Origin: Hormiphora californensis
Lineage: Eukaryota > Ctenophora > Tentaculata > Cydippida > Pleurobrachiidae
Length of the DNA: 64,000 bases
Reading direction: 5' to 3'
Assembly: GCA_020137815.1 (NCBI GenBank)
Contig: CM035360.1
Location: 1,516,077 to 1,580,076 of the forward strand
Within the stretch, counting starts at the first letter, position 1. Each line of letters starts with the position of its first letter. The translations under genes and the position numbers were made by a program. Shown piece after piece: positions 57,101-64,000 of the stretch. The notes beneath the pieces are model-generated. The model was not told the DNA's origin and searched no databases. It worked only from the letters and a program-made list of their open reading frames with translations.

Positions 57101-60100
57101 CTTCTAACCCTCCTTCTAACCCTCCTTCACTTTTGGGCGAAGCTCGCGAAAAGGGGTCCAGCTAGGCAACTTCTCTCTACTCTGATACAGAAACTCCGAT
57201 GTGTAGGACCACGAGGAACGTTGAACATTTCCAATGTACCTCTGTCAATCACACACACATATTCTTGTTGTTGAGTAGGGGGCGTACCCCGCCCCCTCAC
57301 TGTGTAAAGGTGGGATGGGGGAAACCCCTCACTCAACAAGGTTCTAAAACACAGCAGATCTCTTCTTCTCATTAGTTTCGATCATCTCTCTCTTCAACTT
57401 CTCTCCGTTCTCCAACCCCTTTCTCTCCCTCAAATCAGCACTATTTACTCCTTTACTTCTCTCCCCCTCAGCGCTAAGGTGTCCGCTCCACTAACCCTTA
57501 CTCTACCACACAACTCCGCTGTACTTCTCGGAAATGAAAGTCGTGATGACCATGGAATTGAAAGGTAATTATAAATGAAATTTGAAAAAAACGGACGTGT
57601 TTCTAGGCATTACTGCTAGTGTGTATGTGATTATCGCAGAATCATGGCATATCATATCATCTCGATAACTCTATGGGGATGTTAAAAATAAATGCAGGGC
57701 GAATATATTGTTATTTTAACAGGTCATATCGACCATCTAAATATTATCATTTCAACGGGGTCATTTCGACCTAACATTGTTATTTTAACGGGGTCATTTC
57801 CACAATCATTCTTGACGTGTCGTCCATGTTCTTTTTAATTGCTGCTCGTTGTCGCCCCTTTGCTTTGGAATACTTTACGGTCCAAACCCCACAAAATGTT
57901 GGAACCTCCCAACTCACAAATGACTCCCCCAACACCCCTCTCTCCCATGTGTAGATGGGAGTGGGCCAAATCCGGGGACAGTCCCAAGGCGGGCGATATG
58001 ACTGGTACCACAACAGACACCCTGACCCTGTCCAACCTGGCAGAGGGAACCTACACCTTCACCCTGACTGTATATGATAAGAAGAAACAGGCCAGCACTG
58101 CTAGTACTACGGTGACGATTAGACCTGCCAAGATCGGACCTCCTACCGCTTCTGCAGGTGAGTAATAGAACCACTTGTTGAGTCAGGGGTGGAGACACCC
58201 TTACTCAACAAAGAAACACCTGCTAACAGCAAACCACTTCTTTGGTCTTCATTCATTCATTCATTCGAGCTCTAAAAATAGTGTATGAAATCAGTTGCAG
58301 AGTAAACCAGAGCTCTCAACTTATCAAACTTGTCAAGTAGTTACCCTGTAAATAAATAATCGAGTGATAGAGAGAAAGTTAACCTCAATTTTCTGACCTG
58401 TTTAGAAAGAGTGAACTATATCTCCTTCACCTAGGTAATGACAAAGAGTTAGTCTCCCCTGATACTAGTACAATACTGGACGGCAGTAAATCAACCTCAC
58501 CCATCGGCCCCCTCACCTACATGTGGGAGAAAGTGGCTGGCGATAATCACGTGGTCTTGGGACCCACCAATACCACTCAGTTGGAGGTTGGGGATCTTAG
58601 TATTGGAACTTATAGGTAATGGTTAGGGTGCGGCGAGGGGAGAGAGGGTATCGAGCAACGGCCAAAAACACAATTCTTCTTGTTTTGGGAAGACTCTTCA
58701 TGTCCCTATTTTCAAGGTTCAGATTGAGCTAACTCTCCATTTTCAAGGTTCAGATTGAGCTAACTCTCCATTTTCAAGGTTCAGATTGAGCTAACTCTCC
58801 ATTTTCAAGGTTCAGATTGAACTATCTCTCCATTTTCAAGGTTCAAACTGAGCTAACTCTCCATTTTAAAGGTTCAGATTGAACTATCTCTCCATTTTCA
58901 AGGTTCAAACTGAGCTAACTCTCCATTTTAAAGGTTCAAACTGAGCTAACTCTCCATCCTCAAGGTTCAGATTGAGCTAACTCTCCATTTTCAAGGTTCA
59001 AACTGAGCTAACTCTCCATTTTCAAGGTTCAAACTGAGCTAACTCTCCATTTTCAAGGTTCAAACTGAGCTAACTCTCCATTTTAAAGGTTCAAACTTAG
59101 CTAACTCTCCATCCTCAAGGTTCAGATTGAGCTAACTCTCCATTTTAAAGGTTCAAACTGAGCTAACTTTCCATTTTAAAGGTTCAAACTGAGCTAACTC
59201 TCCATTTTAAAGGTTCAAACTGAGCTAACTCTCCATTTTAAAGGTTCAGATTGAGCTAACTCTCCATCCTCAAGGTTCAAACTTAGTTAACTCTCCATTT
59301 TCAAGGTTCAAACTCAGCTAACTCTCCATTTTAAAGGTTCAAACTTAGCTAACTCTCCATTTTAAAGGTTCAAACTGAGTTAACTCTCCATTTTAAAGAT
59401 TCAAACTGAGCTAACTCTCCATTTTAAAGGTTCAGATTGAGCTAACTCTCCATCCTCAAGGTTCAGATTGAGCTAACTCTCCATTTTAAAGGTTCAAACT
59501 TAGCTAACTCTCCATTTTAAAGGTTCAAACTGAGCTAACTCTCCATTTTAAAGGTTCAAACTGAGCTAACTCTCCATTTTAAAGGTTCAAACTGAGCTAA
59601 CTCTCCATTTTCAAGGTTCAAACTGACTGTCACGGACGCAAAGAACATCAGTGCCTCTGACGAGGTGACAGTGGTGGTGAAGGAGGACAATAATCAGCCT
59701 CCCAAGGCAGTGGTATCCAGTACCTCCATCACCCTGTACCTTCCTAACCGGGCTGTGGACGTGGATGGGAGTGGGTCTAGCGATGATAAAAGTAGGCGAA
59801 ATGTAGTTCTTTCAGAGGCGAGGGTTGGTGACGCAGTCACCCTTACAACTCTTACAACAAATTGGGCACACGGCGCAGTGTGCCACTACACTCCCTGCAA
59901 GGGGTAATCTCTCTCTTAGTCTCTTTTTTCTCCCTCTCTCTAAATCTCCTTTCCTCTCTCTAGAAATAGTGGATTGGAAATGGAGTAGAAGTGCCCAGAG
60001 TCCAGCCCTCGGGCAGGTCGTTAGTGGATCGGATAAAAAAGACGTCCTAAAACTATGTGATTTGATCGTGGTGAGTGTATTAATAAAATCTCATAAATGT

Positions 60101-63100
60101 TCATAATTATCGAGTTGATAATAATACTATTATGACGTTAAAACTCGATAGTTATGAACAGTGATGAGATTTTAGCACTGTCGGTTAGATTGCAAGACCC
60201 AGCATTATAAAATATGCGACATTAAATGTAACTCGATCTCTCCCACACCTGCCTACCATTGAAGCTAAAGTTCATTTTCCCTCGTGATAGTTGCACAATG
60301 TGAGCCCCCAGCTGCTTTATGTTATGTTCTAACCCTCCTTTACGGGCGGAGCTCGCGAAAAAGGGGCCGGGTCGAGCTAGGCAAGCTGCTTTAGTGGCCA
60401 TACGATCATGATAGTACCGCTAATCAAACACGGAGTGTGGTCTCCAAAAATCCAATTATCTACCGATATGCTTCCGATTTACTTGACCTCAGCTCATTTG
60501 CAGAGCATCTGAGCAATATTCCACTTTCTTTTCAGGGAAAATACAACTTTACTTTGACAGTAAAAGATGAGAAGGGGCTCTCTGACTCGGCCAGCGTGAC
60601 TGTGACAGTGGAGAAAAACCCGCACTCCCAGGTAGGTAACAAATTAAATAGTTTGCACTTTGCGTGCCGGCAAGGGAGGGGTAACTTCGTTACCGAACTC
60701 CCAGGTAGATAGAGAAATTAAATCAGGGGGGGGTGGGGTTTGATATATATAATATACCTTACTCTCGTTAATTAAGCTCGCATATTTCAAGAAACTTTTA
60801 AATAAGAAACTTTTTTTCTAGGAAACTACAGGTGTAAGCAATCCAAAAACAAAAAGAATTTCTCCTTTATCAAGTTATAAAAAAGTTTCTTACTAAAGCG
60901 TTTCTTAAAAAACGAGAGTAAGGTAGTTGATACGAGTAGCATGGGATGGAAGATTTAAACTAGAGATGTCATTTTGGTACTCTCAGTTAGAAGGTTGATC
61001 AAGTTAATTGAGTTTTGAACAGGATCGACACAGTTTTCAGTGAAATAAAACTGACAACCAGTAACCACGGGGGAGTTGTATCAGTAGTTATTGGTAGTAG
61101 TTATTGCTTATGACAGCAAGTAATGACTCATTATTAGTAAACTAGAAAACTAGCTCCCAGTCTAGCTGATAGAAACTCTGTCAGCTAAAATAGATTATTT
61201 TATTTTGGATAGTTGCCATCATGGGGTACTATAACCGATCAAATAAAAATATATCTTGTCTCAAATGTTGGAATTTTAACAAAAAAGTTTCTGAAATTCT
61301 TGATGCTTGAGAGGAAGTTAAATATCTTCCTGATTTTGGCATGTTATATAAAATTGTCGAGTAGCAAGTTATTCAACAATTTTAAATTGAAATTTATTCA
61401 GTTATTTAGTTGCTCGGGCCTTGGCCTTGGACGGATATGAGGATAAATTATGAGGATAAATTATTTTAATCAATCCGCATTCTGGTTAAAACTGAAACCT
61501 TTTAAACACCTAATTTGAGTCATGCTCGGATTTCGGAACACATAATACAGGGGTGTAGGAATGATTTTTCAAGTGAGGGGGCGAAGTCACGTGACCAATT
61601 ACAGCGCTGGCCAGCGCCCAAGACAATTTTTTGTAAGCAAGATTTAGTCACCTATTTCATTGCAATTATCATACATCGGGCGGAGCGACAGCGGAGCCCG
61701 AGAAAATTTTTAGGGTTTTGAGCCAAAAAGTCATGATTTCGTCATTTGGGAGTGAGTGTTGACTGTTGGTGGTAGAAGTGAGGGGGCGAACCTGGCCAAA
61801 AGTGGGGGGGGGGGGGGGGGGGGGGGGGGGCGGCCGCCCCCCTCGCCCCCCCCTATTCCTACACCCCTGACATAATATGAGAAATTCAACACCTAAACTC
61901 CCTTCTACAGCTCCATCTCCCCTTTTAAACACCTAACATCCTACAGCTCAACCCTCCTCACCTCACCCCACCTCACCTCTTGTCTCTCACCCAGCTGTCT
62001 CTCAACCCTCCTCCACCTCACCCCACCTCACCCCACCTCACCTCTTGTCTCTCACCCCTCCTCCACCTCAGGATATTGTCCAAGTGTTCCTGTTTGAGGA
62101 TCCTGCCACATTTACCCAAGAGAAACTGGAAGCTCTTAGGGGAATACTCATGGTCCCTCTTACCGAGAGTTACTGTAAGTTACAGCTCTTAGCGCGACGT
62201 TACAGTCATGTAGTATGACAACTGTAAGCTAGGTTGGGGGTCCACCTTTTCGCCCCCGTGGTCTGAAGATCACAACTGCTTGGGATAAAACCGGAAAGAA
62301 GCTGTGTTAGTGTTAGCTGTCACTTGTGACAGTTCCAATCTGTCAAGTGTGGGTTCAAGACCGGTAGAATTCTCAAATTATCCCCCCCCCCCCCCTGAGA
62401 AACTCAACCTAATTCTTGGGTCGCTTGACACTCCGTGCTCCTCAACCTAACTCACCCTAATTTAACCTTGCAGCGGTGAATAATGGCAAACCAAGGCCCC
62501 GTGCTGCAACAGAGGCCCAGGGGAAATGGGAGTTGGTGACGATATCTGTAACTTCTATCGATAACAGGGTTGTCGTCTACTTTTACGGTAAATTATATTT
62601 TACGGTAAGTCATACTTTGTCATACCACTGTGTCTTCAGCCGGGTGAGAAAAAACGAATTTTCTTTTTTTCTTTTGAAAATAAAATTTCTGTATGAAATG
62701 GGTACCCCAGTGACATTTTATTTCATGTCGCGGTAGTGTCGAACAAAGGATTGCATGACATGTCCAGGAATGTCCTGTTATCGGAATACCTCGATTATCT
62801 TTGGGCCGTTTCCAAAGCCTGGTGTCACATACCGAACATTCACATACCTGCCACAATCTGTATTTCAAATATTATTCTGAACTTCACAATCCATATTTTA
62901 AAATTTTCTGGACTCACTATCTTATGCTGGTTGCTGGTAAATTCCAGGGGCTCCATTCCTTACTGGTAGGTAATACAGACGGTACAAAGACGGAAAACCA
63001 AAGCAACCATTTCATCCATCAGCCTATAAGTATAATCCCATAACGACACACACCCCGCACCCGTTATTACCCACATCATACGGGACACCCCTATCCCCAT

Positions 63101-63707
63101 CAATATCCCATAATGACAGCCACCTCGCACCTCTATTACCCACATCATACGGGACACCCCTAACCCCATCAATATCCCATAATGACAGCCACCTCGCACC
63201 TGTTATTACCCCCTTCATTATCCCAGGTAAAGACCAGAACGATAAGATTCTACCGGGTAAACCGTTGGTGAAACAGCTGAGGGACACAGTGTACGGGGAA
63301 CTGCTGGGTTATAACTTTGATGTCATTGATACCAGCACGTGCAGTAATGAATGCAGTGGACATGGAGTGTAAGTGAGAGTTGACTTGTCTGTCTGGTGGC
63401 GCCGACAAGATCTGAGCGCACCACCAATCACTGAGAATCAAAACGGGGTCTGGCGGCGCTAAACAGTTGTTTATTGGCTCTAAGGGGGGGGGGTCAATAT
63501 CACACCTAAGAATAGCATGTGAAGTGCATGGATTAATGGATATACTTACTACTTACTTACTTGAATGGGGTCTCCTCAATCGTTAGAGTGGCCCGCGTCA
63601 TGGATATAACACCACCCCATTTTGGTTTCCACACAGGTGCTCTGATGAAACAAGATTGTGTACATGTGATGAGTTCTGGATGGAGAACTTTTTTAGAGCA
63701 TCAGCAG
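51155..63707 (+). CDS. KIAA0319/KIAA0319L-like MANSC, EGF and PKD protein (3' end outside window)
   Basis: Exons: 51155-51313, 51395-51554, 51700-51854, 52012-52159, 52610-52727, 52948-53099, 53503-53564, 53710-53811, 53910-54029, 54355-54471, 55532-55669, 55826-55892, 56695-56762, 56977-57053, 57472-57564, 57955-58157, 58435-58615, 59616-59791, 59964-60070, 60536-60631, 62072-62174, 62474-62587, 63227-63368, 63637-63707. All 24 join in frame to 976 residues. Order: signal peptide (MLLYFAACFLPLCISA), MANSC-like domain (CCSSEYCDVAG), Pro/Thr/Ala-rich linker, about four EGF-like cysteine modules, about five PKD domains (GTYTFTLTVYD, GTYRFKLTVTD, GKYNFTLTVKD), and the C-terminal cysteine module (CSNECSGHGVCS, CTCDEFWMENFF). 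Human relatives are type I membrane proteins of the cell surface and endosomes with roles in cell adhesion and trafficking. The transmembrane and cytoplasmic exons lie beyond the window. Confidence 0.93.
52828..52890. repeat. CCGGTAAATCGG element (also 54040-54205)
   Basis: Segments rich in GATTTACCGG and CCGGTAAATCGG in inverted arrangement occur in two introns of the KIAA0319-like gene. The copy at 54040-54205 has several tandem and inverted units around ATACCGGGCACCCCG. Both end near (G/C)CTGACTG or TCCGACTG, so they are related short elements. Confidence 0.6.
55372..55531 (+). repeat. Tandem copies of the splice acceptor of KIAA0319-like exon 11
   Basis: Five units of 33-35 bp, each GATTAACCCACTTC, TCTCTTCTCTCAG, GTGGT(T/G). 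They contain a TTAAC branch-like motif, a pyrimidine tract, AG, and the first bases of the exon (GTGGTT). The last unit leads into the exon at 55532. Confidence 0.93.
57085..57170 (+). repeat. Dispersed TTCTAACCCTCC element (also 23610-23690, 60321-60385)
   Basis: The shared order is TATGTTCTAACCCTCCTT, then GGGCG(G/A)A(G/A)CTCGCGAAAA and GGGGTC(G/C)AGCTAGGCA. Partial copies occur near 36307, 45897 and 56870. The stretch GGGTCGAGCTAGG is loosely like a pol III B box, so a tRNA-derived SINE is possible but unproven. Confidence 0.65.
58706..59615 (+). repeat. Minisatellite of 30-bp units copied from the acceptor of KIAA0319-like exon 18
   Basis: About 30 units of CTAACTCTCCATTTTCAAG plus GTTCAAACTGAG, with variants TTTTAAAG, CCTCAAG and GTTCAGATTGAG. 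The exon at 59616 begins GTTCAAACTGA, so each unit equals branch-point motif (CTAAC), pyrimidine tract, AG and 11 exon bases. It fills nearly the whole intron. Confidence 0.96.
60085..60172. repeat. Inverted repeat after KIAA0319-like exon 19
   Basis: AAAATCTCAT, GTTCATAA and ATCGAGTT pair with AACTCGAT, TTATGAAC and ATGAGATTTT. It would form a long imperfect hairpin starting 14 bp after the donor site. Confidence 0.75.
60755..60925. mobile_element. 171-bp MITE
   Basis: The ends are TACCTTACTCTCGTT and AACGAGAGTAAGGTA. The interior has AAGAAACTTTT-type repeats in both orientations. It lies in the intron after exon 20. Confidence 0.75.
61548..61869. mobile_element. Non-autonomous hAT element, 322 bp
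   Basis: The ends are CAGGGGTGTAGGAAT and ATTCCTACACCCCTG, with a perfect 8-bp target duplication ACATAATA (61540-61547, 61870-61877). It contains a G run of about 25 (61805-61830) followed by C-rich DNA. No transposase frame is present. Confidence 0.92.
61943..62071 (+). repeat. Pyrimidine-rich repeats before KIAA0319-like exon 21
   Basis: ACCTCACCCC and TCTTGTCTCTCACCC segments repeat about twice up to the acceptor (CCTCCACCTCAG). Unlike the other arrays, the units do not include exon bases, so this is a repeated pyrimidine tract only. Confidence 0.7.
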
Positions 63708-63890
63708 GTTAGTACATGTTAGTACATGCTGCACGTGCATCAGCAGTCAGCAGGTTAGTACATGTTGCACGTGTATCAGCAGGTTAGTACATGTTGCACG
63801 TGCATCAGCAGGTTAGTGCTTCTCTGTCAGAGCATCAGCAGGTTAGTGCTTCTCTGTCAAAGCATCAGCAGGTTAGTGCTTCTCTGTCAG
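63690..63890 (+). repeat. Tandem copies of the splice donor of KIAA0319-like exon 24
   Basis: About seven units of 29-30 bp, each containing GCATCAGCAGGTTAGT, which is the end of exon 24 (GCATCAGCAG) plus its donor (GTTAGT). Spacers are ACATGTTGCACGTG in the first units and GCTTCTCTGTCA in the last ones. Confidence 0.92.
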
Positions 63891-64000
63891 GGAGAGGTTG
63901 CTAAGATACCAACTCTGTAACCTCCCAACCACTCCACCAATATTACAGGATGTCCGTTAACCCCCCCCCCCCCCCCGCCCAAGTACTCCACCAACCCTGT

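Noticed and set aside
61943-62071. A sixth splice-site array before exon 21
   Set aside because: Pyrimidine segments repeat, but no unit contains exon bases or a repeated branch-point plus AG set, so it does not meet the same standard.

Overview
The window is animal nuclear DNA. Its genes have many short GT-AG introns, and their products are metazoan: a DEG/ENaC channel, a KIAA0319-like MANSC/PKD membrane protein, Pumilio and S-adenosylmethionine synthetase. Non-coding DNA is dense in CT/GA microsatellites, minisatellites, hAT and Tc1/mariner-like non-autonomous elements, and carries a LINE of the CR1/jockey type. This suggests a non-vertebrate, possibly early-branching animal such as a sponge or cnidarian. 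The sequence alone does not fix the species. Exon coordinates were worked out by hand from reading frame, GT/AG signals, intron phase and family similarity.

Layout. 1-1550: GGCGCC-palindrome repeat and a TCTG array. 1556-10109 (+): four tandem genes, here called A to D, for small secreted two-cysteine proteins I do not recognise. Gene B intron 2 is filled by a minisatellite, and gene D intron 1 holds a LINE with both reading frames open. 10110-13500: no clear gene, but a 1.7-kb minisatellite of 34-bp units. 14125-17571 (+): DEG/ENaC channel missing only its first exon(s). 18.1-21.3 kb: three inverted-repeat elements, one of 1.56 kb with TA target duplication. 21485-24134 (-): complete nine-exon S-adenosylmethionine synthetase. 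24.1-34.3 kb: simple repeats, MITEs and retroelement remnants. 34298-48365 (-): Pumilio, 14 exons found; one exon between Puf repeats 6 and 7 cannot be found. 48.4-51.1 kb: AT-rich repeat DNA. 51155-63707 (+): KIAA0319/KIAA0319L homologue, 24 exons, running off the window before its transmembrane segment.

The most striking observation is structural. At four different 3' splice sites (gene B exon 3, KIAA0319-like exons 11 and 18, Pumilio exon 13) the DNA just upstream is a tandem array whose unit is the splice site itself: branch-point-like motif, pyrimidine tract, AG, and the first 6-14 bases of the exon. At a fifth place (KIAA0319-like exon 24) a 5' splice site is multiplied in the same way. 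Unit lengths are all about 29-38 bp. Use of the wrong copy normally meets an in-frame stop at once, in several cases the TAA inside the next copy's branch-point motif. I read these as self-masking duplications: a duplicated complete splice site is spliced away, so introns can grow by splice-site repeats. They could also tune expression through unproductive splicing.

A second theme is promoter-like sequence in mobile DNA. A 109-bp hAT MITE, present twice with perfect 8-bp target duplications, carries two CCAAT boxes and a GTCACGTGAC E-box. Similar motif combinations occur in promoter-like DNA upstream of the synthetase and inside Pumilio.
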